DNA of 10,385 bases from an uncultured Ruminococcus sp. (GTDB lineage: Bacteria > Bacillota > Clostridia > Oscillospirales > Ruminococcaceae). Under the pieces are notes generated by a model. The model saw only the letters and a list, made by a program, of their open reading frames with translations, searched no databases and had not been told where the DNA came from. Positions 1-6,615 of the stretch are shown piece by piece. The stretch lies in assembly GCA_947175005.1 (NCBI GenBank), contig CAMWLD010000049.1:1-10385 (forward strand). Direction: 5' to 3'. The translations under genes were made by a program, and so were the position numbers. The number at the start of each line of letters is the position of its first letter. Within the stretch, counting starts at the first letter, position 1.

Positions 1-43
1 TTTTTACTAATAAATCAAAGGTTAAAAAAAATTTAACTTTTAG

Positions 44-74
44 TTGATAAAAAATACCCATGGGGGTATATAAT
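44..74 (+). promoter_or_regulatory. Copper-responsive promoter with CsoR operator
   Basis: A -35-like TTGATA (44-49) precedes a TATATA/TATAAT -10 region (67-72 or 69-74), with 17- or 19-bp spacing. Within the spacer and touching the -10 is the near-palindrome ATACCCATGGGGGTAT (54-69). Its ATACCC and GGGTAT arms closely resemble the G/C-tract inverted repeats bound by CsoR at copZA promoters of Bacillus and Listeria. The csoR gene begins about 110 bp downstream, so autoregulation is the natural reading: apo-CsoR blocks polymerase and Cu(I) binding releases it. The operator call rests on resemblance plus context. Confidence 0.85.
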
Positions 75-181
75 ATAAATGTAATAATAAATCGGGAGAC
101 ATAAAAAGCTACCGGCAGTTTATCAAAAGCCATTATTAAAAAGGATTAAAAAATATATCCCAAAAGGAGAAAAACAGAAAA

Positions 182-481
182 ATGGAAAAATGTGAGCACT
201 GCAAAAAAACAAAGGAACGCTCCGAAAAGGAGCAAAAGCAGCTCATTAACAGGCTCAAGCGTATCGAAGGACAGGTGAGGGGTATTCGGGGTATGGTGGA
301 AAATAACGCCTACTGCACGGATATTCTTATTCAGGCGGCGGCGGTCACTGCGGCGCTGAATGCATTTAACAAGCAGCTGCTTTCCGAGCATATCCGCACC
401 TGCGTTGCGGATAATATAAGAGAGGGCAATGAAGAGGTCGTTGACGAGCTTGTGGACACACTGGGCAGACTTATGCGCTAA
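182..481 (+). CDS. csoR: CsoR-family Cu(I)-sensing repressor
   Basis: This 99-residue all-helical metal-sensing repressor has the length usual for the CsoR/RcnR family. The family core NRLKRIEGQVRGI is at residues 23-35. The Cu(I)-ligand triad of true CsoR proteins is present as Cys45 (YCTDIL), His70 and Cys74 (HIRTC), at the same numbering as I recall for B. subtilis CsoR. This favours copper sensing over nickel/cobalt (RcnR) or formaldehyde (FrmR) sensing. An additional N-terminal CEHC pair (Cys4, Cys7) is not part of the canonical site. AAGGAG at 164-169 is the ribosome binding site, at a slightly long 12-nt spacing. The gene leads the copA operon and has a CsoR-like operator in its own promoter, so it probably represses itself and the exporter until copper binds. 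Confidence 0.95.
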   Translation: MEKCEHCKKTKERSEKEQKQLINRLKRIEGQVRGIRGMVENNAYCTDILIQAAAVTAALNAFNKQLLSEHIRTCVADNIREGNEEVVDELVDTLGRLMR

Positions 482-540
482 TGGAAGCAGGAAGCGAGAA
501 GCAGGAGGCAGGATTTGATAGTGCTGTCGAATTAGTGTAG
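481..540 (+). CDS. Possible 19-aa leader/coupling ORF between csoR and copA
   Basis: An ATG at 481-483 overlaps the csoR stop codon (TAATG) and opens a frame encoding MEAGSEKQEAGFDSAVELV, ending with TAG at 538-540. The stop-start overlap is a classic arrangement for translational coupling. The copA start follows 43 nt later. The peptide has no cysteine or histidine, so it is not itself a metal binder. There is no good Shine-Dalgarno sequence, so expression would depend on ribosomes finishing csoR. Its first half lies in a purine-rich imperfect repeat of GAAGCAGGA-like units (484-513), and such sequence can be open by chance. It is listed as a candidate only. Confidence 0.25.
   Translation: MEAGSEKQEAGFDSAVELV
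484..513 (+). repeat. Short purine-rich imperfect direct repeat
   Basis: The 30 bp just after csoR consist of imperfect copies of a GAAGCAGGA / GAGAAGCAGGA unit, with purines at nearly every position. It lies in the 102-bp gap between csoR and copA. It contains several AGGA/GGAG cores that could act as standby ribosome-binding sequence, or it may be neutral simple repeat. Confidence 0.5.
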
Positions 541-583
541 CAAACGGAAAAGTTAATGTTTAACCAATTGAGGAAGTGATCTT

Positions 584-3082
584 TTGAGACAGTTTAATGT
601 AACGGGCATGAGCTGTGCGGCGTGCAGTGCAAGAGTGGAAAAGGCGGTTTCGGGAGTAAAGGGCGTAAACTCCTGCTCGGTAAGTCTTTTGACAAACTCC
701 ATGGGCGTTGAGGGGGACGCTGCGGAGGGCGATATTATTGCGGCGGTGGTGGCTGCGGGTTACGGGGCTTCGGTCAAGGGGGCGGCTGCGAAAAGCGAGA
801 GTGACGATGAACTTACGGACAGGGAAACCCCTGTGCTGAAAAGGCGGCTTGTATGGTCGCTTGGGTTTCTGGCTGTTCTGATGTATTTTTCCATGGGGGC
901 GATGATGTGGGGCTTTCCCGTGCCGTCCGCTTTGGGTGAAAATCATGTTGCCATGGGGCTTTTGCAGCTGCTGCTGACTGTTGTTATAATGGTTATCAAT
1001 CAGAAATTTTTTATAAGCGGATTTAAAGGGCTTGTTCACAAGTCTCCGAATATGGACACACTGGTGGCTCTCGGCGCTTCCGCTGCATTTGTGTACAGTA
1101 CCTATGCGCTTTTTATGATGACGGGGGCGCAGCAAGCGGGAGATCATGAGCGTGTAATGGCGCTTATGGACGAGTTTTACTTTGAATCGGCGGGAACTAT
1201 CCTAACTCTTATCACCGTTGGAAAGACCCTTGAAGCAAGAAGCAAGGGAAAGACCACGGACGCACTTAAAGGGCTGATGAAGCTTGCCCCGAAAACCGCC
1301 TGTGTTATACGTGAGGGCAAGGAAGTGACCATTCCTGCGGCGGAGGTCATGGCGGGGGATATTTTTCTGGTGCGCCCGGGTGAGAGCATTCCTGCGGACG
1401 GAATCGTTACCGAGGGCAGCAGCGCTGTGAATGAGGCGGCAATAACGGGAGAGAGCATTCCTGCGGATAAAGAGCCGGGGGACAGCGTTACAGCGGCTAC
1501 GATAAATCAATCGGGCTTTTTAAAATGCAAGGCTGTTAATGTTGGGGAGGACACGGCGCTGTCAAAGATCATTCGCATGGTAAGCGACGCTGCCGCCACG
1601 AAAGCCCCTGTGGCAAAGGCGGCAGACAAGGTATCGGGGATATTCGTGCCTACGGTCATTGCCATTGCGCTGGTGACCATTGCTGTGTGGCTGCTTTGCG
1701 GGCAGACTGCGGGGTTTGCACTGGCAAGGGGAATTTCCGTGCTTGTTATCAGCTGCCCATGTGCTTTAGGGTTGGCTACTCCCGTGGCAATTATGGTTGG
1801 CAACGGCATTGGAGCGAAAAACGGCATTCTCTTCAAAGCCGCCGCTTCACTGGAGCAGACTGGGAAAACCGAAATAGTCCTGCTGGACAAAACAGGGACG
1901 ATAACATTGGGTGAACCGAAAGTTACTGATATTATTCCTTTGAACGGAGAGAATGAAGAAAGCTTGCTCAAAACCGCCTGCGGTCTGGAAAAGCAGAGCG
2001 AACATCCTCTTGCGAGGGCGATAATTGCAAGGGCGGAGGAAATGAAAATTTCCTGTCCCGAGGCTAAAAATTTCACGGCGCTGCCCGGAAACGGACTTAC
2101 AGCCGAAATTGACGGCGAAAGCTATTCGGGAGGCAGCGTTAAGTTTATTGAAACGAAAACGAGCCTCGGCGATAAAGTTAAAGCAATGACCGACAGCCTT
2201 TCGGGAGAGGGAAAAACTCCGCTGCTTTTTGCAAAGGGCGGTAAGCTTTTAGGGATAATTGCGGTTGCCGATGTTATCAAGGAGGACAGCCCAAAGGCGG
2301 TAGAAGAACTTAAAAATATGGGGCTGAAAGTGATAATGCTCACGGGGGACAATGAACGGACTGCGGCGGCTATCGGGAAAAAAGCGGGGGTTGACGAGGT
2401 CATAGCGGGGGTTCTGCCCGACGGAAAGGAAAGCGTGGTAAGGCGGTTTAAAGAACAGGGCTGTGTTGCCATGGTGGGGGACGGCATAAACGACGCTCCT
2501 GCGCTTACAAGGGCGGACACGGGAATCGCCATAGGTGCGGGCACGGACATTGCCATAGACGCTGCGGACGTGGTGCTGATGAAAAGCAGGCTGTCCGATG
2601 TTCCTGCGGCGATACGTCTAAGCCGTGCGGCGCTGCGGAATATTCATCAGAATTTATTCTGGGCTTTCTTCTACAATGCGGTGGGCATTCCGTTGGCGGC
2701 GGGGGTATGGATACCGATTTTCGGCATTCAGCTGAACCCCATGTTTGCGGCGGCGGCCATGAGCCTTTCCAGCTTCTGTGTGGTAACAAATGCCCTGCGG
2801 CTCAATTTAATTGATATCCATAACCCTAAAAGGGATAGGAAAATAAAATCTAAAAACAAAAAGGAGAAAAATACTATGACCAAGACTATGAAAATTGAAG
2901 GCATGATGTGCGGACACTGCGAGGCTACCGTTAAAAAGGCTCTGGAGGCGCTGGATTTTGTGGAGAGCGCCGAGGTGAGCCACGAGGCGGGGACGGCTGT
3001 AGTTACGCTGACAAAGGCTGACGACGCTGCTCTTAAAAAGGCTGTGGAGGATAAGGAATATACAGTCCTTGCCATTGAGTAA
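584..3082 (+). CDS. copA: Cu(I)-exporting P1B-type ATPase with C-terminal CopZ-like domain
   Basis: This 832-residue membrane ATPase pumps Cu(I) out of the cytoplasm. An N-terminal heavy-metal-associated domain has GMSCAAC (Cys11, Cys14). The membrane and catalytic core follows: TGES 288-291 (actuator), CPC 391-393 in the transport helix (preceded by S390), DKTGT with the phosphorylated Asp435, HP 474-475 of the nucleotide domain, and GDGIND 632-637. The last helices carry YN and MSLSS motifs expected in Cu(I)-type pumps. A lysine-rich linker (about 746-764) joins a second metal-binding domain, residues 765-832, with GMMCGHC (Cys776, Cys779), resembling free CopZ. The start is TTG at 584, preceded by AGGAAG (571-576) at 7-nt spacing and immediately followed by the first metal-binding domain. 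It is cotranscribed with csoR and ends at a terminator. An internal translation start is described separately. Confidence 0.97.
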   Translation: MRQFNVTGMSCAACSARVEKAVSGVKGVNSCSVSLLTNSMGVEGDAAEGDIIAAVVAAGYGASVKGAAAKSESDDELTDRETPVLKRRLVWSLGFLAVLMYFSMGAMMWGFPVPSALGENHVAMGLLQLLLTVVIMVINQKFFISGFKGLVHKSPNMDTLVALGASAAFVYSTYALFMMTGAQQAGDHERVMALMDEFYFESAGTILTLITVGKTLEARSKGKTTDALKGLMKLAPKTACVIREGKEVTIPAAEVMAGDIFLVRPGESIPADGIVTEGSSAVNEAAITGESIPADKEPGDSVTAATINQSGFLKCKAVNVGEDTALSKIIRMVSDAAATKAPVAKAADKVSGIFVPTVIAIALVTIAVWLLCGQTAGFALARGISVLVISCPCALGLATPVAIMVGNGIGAKNGILFKAAASLEQTGKTEIVLLDKTGTITLGEPKVTDIIPLNGENEESLLKTACGLEKQSEHPLARAIIARAEEMKISCPEAKNFTALPGNGLTAEIDGESYSGGSVKFIETKTSLGDKVKAMTDSLSGEGKTPLLFAKGGKLLGIIAVADVIKEDSPKAVEELKNMGLKVIMLTGDNERTAAAIGKKAGVDEVIAGVLPDGKESVVRRFKEQGCVAMVGDGINDAPALTRADTGIAIGAGTDIAIDAADVVLMKSRLSDVPAAIRLSRAALRNIHQNLFWAFFYNAVGIPLAAGVWIPIFGIQLNPMFAAAAMSLSSFCVVTNALRLNLIDIHNPKRDRKIKSKNKKEKNTMTKTMKIEGMMCGHCEATVKKALEALDFVESAEVSHEAGTAVVTLTKADDAALKKAVEDKEYTVLAIE
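2876..3082 (+). CDS. CopZ-like copper chaperone, possible internal in-frame product of copA
   Basis: An ATG at 2876 lies in the copA frame (codon 765) and is preceded by AAAGGAG (2860-2866) at an ideal 9-nt spacing. It would yield a 68-residue protein, the normal size of a CopZ Cu(I) chaperone, with the GMMCGHC metal site and a typical ferredoxin-like HMA pattern. The A-rich stretch before it (2825-2875) encodes an unusual Lys/Asn-rich linker and looks like an intergenic spacer that has become translated. Both a fused CopA-CopZ protein and free CopZ may therefore be made from one frame. The domain identity is secure; separate translation is inference. Confidence 0.6.
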   Translation: MTKTMKIEGMMCGHCEATVKKALEALDFVESAEVSHEAGTAVVTLTKADDAALKKAVEDKEYTVLAIE

Positions 3083-3103
3083 GATGTTATATTTATGAGA
3101 ATG

Positions 3104-3139
3104 CTGCCGCTCTTTTTGTGAAAAAGGGGCGGCGGTTTT
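3104..3139 (+). terminator. Intrinsic terminator of the csoR-copA operon
   Basis: GCCGC (3106-3110) pairs with GCGGC (3129-3133), and TTTTT (3113-3117) pairs with AAAAA (3121-3125) across a GTG loop, with a small internal asymmetry between the two helices. TTTT (3136-3139) follows. The hairpin starts about 20 bp after the copA stop and directly abuts the next promoter. Confidence 0.85.
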
Positions 3140-3140
3140 A

Positions 3141-3169
3141 TTGACTTTTGGGGATTTACATGGTATAAT
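3141..3169 (+). promoter_or_regulatory. Sigma-A promoter for the PhzF-HAD-Nudix genes
   Basis: TTGACT (3141-3146) and a perfect TATAAT (3164-3169) are separated by 17 bp. Transcription would begin near 3176, giving a leader of about 35 nt before the PhzF-family gene. The -35 begins two bases after the T-tract of the preceding terminator, which separates this unit from copper control. Confidence 0.9.
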
Positions 3170-3211
3170 AAAAAGCATAGGAAATATTTGTTATGTGCGG
3201 AGGGTCGGAGA

Positions 3212-4003
3212 ATGAGGCAATATATTGTCGACGCTTTTACGGATAAGGTGTTTTCGGGAAATCCTGCGGCGGTTTGCGTTACCGAAAAGGCGCTGCCAGA
3301 GGGACTTATGCAGGCTGTGGCTATGGAGAAAAATTTATCGGAAACGGCGTTTGCGGTGAGTGAAAAAGATATGTACAGTCTGCGGTGGTTTACGCCGGGG
3401 GGCGAGATTGACTTGTGCGGTCATGCGACTCTTGCGACGGCGTATACTATAGCGAATTTTTATGAAAAGGATACTGACGTTATAAAGTTTTCCACCAAAA
3501 GCGGGGTGCTGACGGTGAGAAAAAACGGTGAGCATTTTGAAATGGAATTTCCCGCTTACAAATTGACCGAAACGCCTGTGACAAAGGATATTACCGAGGC
3601 GCTGGGGGCTGCGCCGACAGAGGCTTACATGGGCAGGGATTTGCTGTGTGTATTTGATGATGAAAAAATTGTCCGTGAAATGAAGCCCGATCTTGAAAGT
3701 GTAACAAAGTTGCCGGGGGCGCTTGTTAATGTAACGGCGTCCGGCAGGGAGTTTGACTGCGTTTCCCGTTCCTTTGCGCCTAAATATGGGATAGCAGAGG
3801 ATCCTGTTTGCGGGTCGGGGCACTGTCATATTATCCCTTACTGGGCGGGCAGGCTTTGCAGGGAAAAATTAACGGCATATCAGGCTTCAAGGCGTGGCGG
3901 TGTGCTGCACTGTCAAATGCAGGGCGATAAGGTCATTCTCGGGGGCAAGGCGGTGCTGTTTTCGGTTTCGGATATATTGCCGGAGGGCGGTTTTACGGAA
4001 TAG
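3212..4003 (+). CDS. PhzF-family isomerase/epimerase-like protein
   Basis: This 263-residue cytoplasmic protein has the length and landmarks of the PhzF/DapF-like fold. GNPAAVC lies near the N-terminus. NLSETAF carries the presumed catalytic Glu44 (Glu45 in PhzF). FTPGGEIDLCGHAT is at about 60-73, and DPVCGSGH at 197-204 closes the second half of the active site. Characterised relatives isomerise small carboxylic metabolites; the family includes phenazine-pathway PhzF, but most members have no assigned substrate and no phenazine genes are near. ATG 3212 is preferred over an in-frame TTG at 3188 because GGAGGG (3199-3204) lies 7 nt upstream of it and family similarity begins there (RQYIVDAFT). 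It is the first gene of a probable three-gene unit, with the HAD gene 30 bp downstream. Confidence 0.92.
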   Translation: MRQYIVDAFTDKVFSGNPAAVCVTEKALPEGLMQAVAMEKNLSETAFAVSEKDMYSLRWFTPGGEIDLCGHATLATAYTIANFYEKDTDVIKFSTKSGVLTVRKNGEHFEMEFPAYKLTETPVTKDITEALGAAPTEAYMGRDLLCVFDDEKIVREMKPDLESVTKLPGALVNVTASGREFDCVSRSFAPKYGIAEDPVCGSGHCHIIPYWAGRLCREKLTAYQASRRGGVLHCQMQGDKVILGGKAVLFSVSDILPEGGFTE

Positions 4004-4033
4004 CGGAGGTCAAAAGAAAGGTCGGAGGTTATT

Positions 4034-4771
4034 ATGAATTATCCAAAGATGATAATATTTGATTACGGGCATACCTTGTTGTATGAACCGGGGTGGGATT
4101 CGGCAAGAGGGAATGAGGCATTGCTGAAATATGCCGTGAAAAATCCTAACAACTGCACCTTAGAGGATGTGAAAAAGGGCGCTGAGCTTATTTTCGGGGA
4201 GCATATTGAAAATGTCCGCAGATCGGGCTACGACATCGGAGGGCAAGTGGGGGACAGGGTGTTGTATGAATATTTGGGGATTGAATTTTCCCTGACGCCC
4301 CTTGAAACAGAAACAATTTTCTGGGACAATGCCTCTGTGGGGGCGGTTATGCCGGGGGCTGACAAAATGCTGGATTACATAAATATGAAAGGTATCAGGA
4401 GCGCTGTTATAAGCAATCTGCTTTGGTCGGGAGAGGCGCTGGCTTTGCGGCTGGACAGGTTGCTACCGCAGAATAAATTTGAATTTGTGATGACTTCAAG
4501 CGATTATCTTTTCCGAAAGCCCAATCGGATATTATTTGATATTGCTCTGCAAAAGGCAGGACTTGGGGCAGAGGATGTTTGGTACTGCGGTGATAATCCC
4601 GAGGCGGATATTATGGGGGCGGCGCAGGTCGGGATATACCCTGTGTGGTATGACAATGATACAGACAGGGTGTCCTCCAGTTCTTACGGCAAACAGCCTC
4701 CACAGTGCGAACATTTGCATATTCATGAGTGGGAGGAGCTTACCCGAATATTGGAGGAGTATGATAAATGA
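4034..4771 (+). CDS. HAD-superfamily hydrolase-like protein
   Basis: This 245-residue soluble protein has a haloacid-dehalogenase fold. Motif I is FDYGHTL with the nucleophile-position Asp10. Motif II is Ser127 (ISN), motif III Lys162 (RKPN), and motif IV GDNPEAD with Asp187 and Asp192. An alpha-helical cap fits between residues of about 20 and 100. The residue two after the nucleophile, normally Asp in HAD phosphatases (DxD), is Gly12. Classical phosphomonoesterase chemistry is therefore doubtful; a phosphonatase-, dehalogenase- or non-catalytic role is possible. GGAGGT (4024-4029) precedes the ATG by only 4 nt. Its TGA overlaps the Nudix gene's ATG, indicating coupled expression. The substrate is unknown. 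Confidence 0.87.
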   Translation: MNYPKMIIFDYGHTLLYEPGWDSARGNEALLKYAVKNPNNCTLEDVKKGAELIFGEHIENVRRSGYDIGGQVGDRVLYEYLGIEFSLTPLETETIFWDNASVGAVMPGADKMLDYINMKGIRSAVISNLLWSGEALALRLDRLLPQNKFEFVMTSSDYLFRKPNRILFDIALQKAGLGAEDVWYCGDNPEADIMGAAQVGIYPVWYDNDTDRVSSSSYGKQPPQCEHLHIHEWEELTRILEEYDK

Positions 4772-5295
4772 ACGTATATTTAAGAAATATGACGTCGGTT
4801 TATCTGATAAAAGGCGACAGGATATTGCTGCTGTTAAGGCAGGGGGGCAGGGTAGTTAACAATGTCTGGATAGGTACTGCGGGAGGACATTTTGAGGAAT
4901 ATGAACTCAACGACCCAAAGGCTTGTGTTATCAGAGAAATGGAAGAGGAAACGGGACTTACGGAAAATGATATCGAGGACTTGCAGCTGCGGTATATAAC
5001 GCTGCGGAGAATCAGCGGAGAAATAAGGCAGAATTATTTTTTCTTTGCAAGGCTGAAAGATGGAGTGAATGAAAATATCGTTTCAAACGAGGGGGAATGC
5101 AAGTGGTTTCCTTTGGAGGAGACAGGCGATCTGGAAATGTCGTACAGCGCAAAATATGCTTTGGAGCATTACCGTAAAATCGGGCGTTTCACCTCGGAAA
5201 TATATGTGGGCGCAGCAACGGGGGAAAGAGTCGATTTTTTGAAGCTGGCGGATAATGGGGAGGCGGTGCAGCAATTGAATGCTGCGCCAAAATAA
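4768..5295 (+). CDS. Nudix hydrolase
   Basis: This 175-residue protein has a Nudix domain filling roughly residues 5-135 and a short C-terminal extension. The catalytic helix is visible as REMEEETGL (56-64), preceded by AGGHFEEYELNDPKAC (38-53). Compared with the textbook G-x5-E-x7-REUxEExGU box, the segment between the first Glu and RE is two residues longer (the LN of ELNDP). I recall this spacing from other clostridial members, so it is probably a subfamily trait. Relatives cleave nucleoside diphosphates linked to another group, often oxidised nucleotides, but the substrate is not predictable here. ATGA overlap with the HAD gene and GGAGGAG (4753-4759) inside that gene's end suggest translational coupling. 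No clear terminator follows. Confidence 0.94.
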   Translation: MNVYLRNMTSVYLIKGDRILLLLRQGGRVVNNVWIGTAGGHFEEYELNDPKACVIREMEEETGLTENDIEDLQLRYITLRRISGEIRQNYFFFARLKDGVNENIVSNEGECKWFPLEETGDLEMSYSAKYALEHYRKIGRFTSEIYVGAATGERVDFLKLADNGEAVQQLNAAPK

Positions 5296-5368
5296 GGCGG
5301 TGTGTATTTTGTTGTATGGCAGGTAGATTTCAGACTGTGAAAAATGAATTAAATTGGAGGCTGTTAAT

Positions 5369-5854
5369 ATGAAAATCAACAGAGAAATGATTAGAAAATT
5401 GCGTATCATTGTTCCCAAAACGTTGCTTATTTTAGTAGTTTTAGGAGGATTTTTGTGGTTTAATCAAAAGCCTAATTTTTCCAAATATCATTCTTATGTT
5501 GTTGAAACTTTTGACGGTGATAAAATACAGCTTACAGATGAACAATTTCAACGCATAATTGAAGCGTATGGTGATGATATAAAATATATGCCTGATTGGG
5601 CGTTTGAACATGGAACTCCTCGGGAAGGACGTAGAATAGAATTATATAAAACAACAGATATGAGCGGTGAATGCGACATTATGTACACAGGCGTTATCTT
5701 TTTTGAAGACCGTGATGATCGTGCGTTAGTGATTGGCAGGAAAAAATTTAATGGCGATTATAGCTGGAAAGCATGGTACTATGAGAAACAGACAACAATA
5801 AGAAAGGTGCTGGCTGTCGTTGATGAAGCGATAAATGAAGCCGAGGGCGAGTAA
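5369..5854 (+). CDS. Small single-pass membrane protein of unknown function
   Basis: The protein has 161 residues. A positively charged N-terminus (MKINREMIRKLR) is followed by one hydrophobic helix (about residues 15-32, VPKTLLILVVLGGFLWF). The remaining 125 or so residues are polar and probably outside the membrane; there is no lipobox Cys. The soluble part contains FDGDKIQLTDEQFQRIIEAYGDD and ends in an acidic helix. I do not recognise the family. ATG 5369 is chosen over an in-frame TTG at 5354 because GGAGG (5356-5360) lies 8 nt upstream of it and overlaps the TTG. The gene is visibly richer in A+T (about 35% G+C in a sampled 60-bp stretch) than its neighbours, which suggests a separate origin. 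The next gene starts 20 bp downstream, so the two may be cotranscribed. Confidence 0.8.
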   Translation: MKINREMIRKLRIIVPKTLLILVVLGGFLWFNQKPNFSKYHSYVVETFDGDKIQLTDEQFQRIIEAYGDDIKYMPDWAFEHGTPREGRRIELYKTTDMSGECDIMYTGVIFFEDRDDRALVIGRKKFNGDYSWKAWYYEKQTTIRKVLAVVDEAINEAEGE

Positions 5855-5874
5855 AAATAGGAGGAGTATGCTTT

Positions 5875-6615
5875 ATGAATGTAAGCGGAATAGGCGAGAG
5901 AAAGACTGCAAATGCAGGGCGCAATAAAGTCAAGGGGGATAAGCAGGGGTTTGCGGGAGAATTGTCAAATGCGCTGAGTAAGGCTGCTGTAAGCGAGGCA
6001 AAGACTTATAGGGCGGCCGAGAGGGACACACTGGAGATAGGTGGTAAAAATTCGGCCGATGTTTCCGACAGTGCGTGCGCTGCCGATACTTCGGAGATGA
6101 GCGACTTTGAATATGAGGCATATATTTACAGAACTATTGACAAGATGTATAAAAATAATGACAGCAGGCAGAATAACTGGATAATTTTTTCGGATGAGGG
6201 ACTGGCTGCCATGAAAGCCGACCCGGAATATGAAAAGTGGGTGCTGCGGGAAATTTACGGCGCGATAAACAGTACACCGACCTATGGGGGACGGAATGTG
6301 AAGGTGCAGAGGGATATTATTATAAGGGAAAGTCCCGAGGCGTGCATTTTTGAGACTCATGTTTCGGGGGACGGGATTGACGACGGCTTTTCGGGGCCTA
6401 CAAATGAGGAATACCGCCGCATTGTTGAGGCTCGCAAAAAGGAGTACGAAAAGCACAGGAAATATGCGAAGATGCTTCGGGATAACGCCATTGAAAAGGC
6501 GGATATGGAACTGGAGCACATTAGGGGAATCTATGAGGATTATCTGCACACGAAGAAAAATCTTTGCGCTGTGCTGGGCGATATGGACGAATTCTGGAGC
6601 GTAAAGGGCGAATGA
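5875..6615 (+). CDS. Hypothetical soluble protein with charged helical C-terminus
   Basis: This 246-residue protein has no signal peptide or membrane helix. A near-perfect AGGAGGAG (5859-5866) sits 8 nt before the ATG. The first 75 or so residues are polar, rich in Ala/Ser/Gly/Lys and probably disordered. The middle, from about residue 78, is a conserved-looking block with WIIFSDEGLAAMKADPEYEK and a following helix. The C-terminal 60 residues are highly charged and predicted helical (NEEYRRIVEARKKEYEKHRKY), compatible with a coiled coil. I do not recognise the family and assign no function. It follows the small membrane protein by 20 bp and may share its transcript. No terminator with a T-tract is seen after it. 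Confidence 0.8.
   Translation: MNVSGIGERKTANAGRNKVKGDKQGFAGELSNALSKAAVSEAKTYRAAERDTLEIGGKNSADVSDSACAADTSEMSDFEYEAYIYRTIDKMYKNNDSRQNNWIIFSDEGLAAMKADPEYEKWVLREIYGAINSTPTYGGRNVKVQRDIIIRESPEACIFETHVSGDGIDDGFSGPTNEEYRRIVEARKKEYEKHRKYAKMLRDNAIEKADMELEHIRGIYEDYLHTKKNLCAVLGDMDEFWSVKGE

Noticed and set aside
560..1147. 195-codon minus-strand frame opposite copA
   Set aside because: The composition (His/Arg/Ser-rich) is typical of antisense shadow, and it lies over the unmistakable copA N-terminal half.
3188..3211. Upstream TTG start for the PhzF-family protein
   Set aside because: The eight extra codons cover the ribosome binding site of ATG 3212, and family similarity begins at that ATG.
5267..5290. 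Hairpin at the end of the Nudix gene (GCAGCA with TGCTGC) as terminator
   Set aside because: It lies within the last codons and is followed by an A-run, not a T-tract, so there is no support for intrinsic termination on the + strand.
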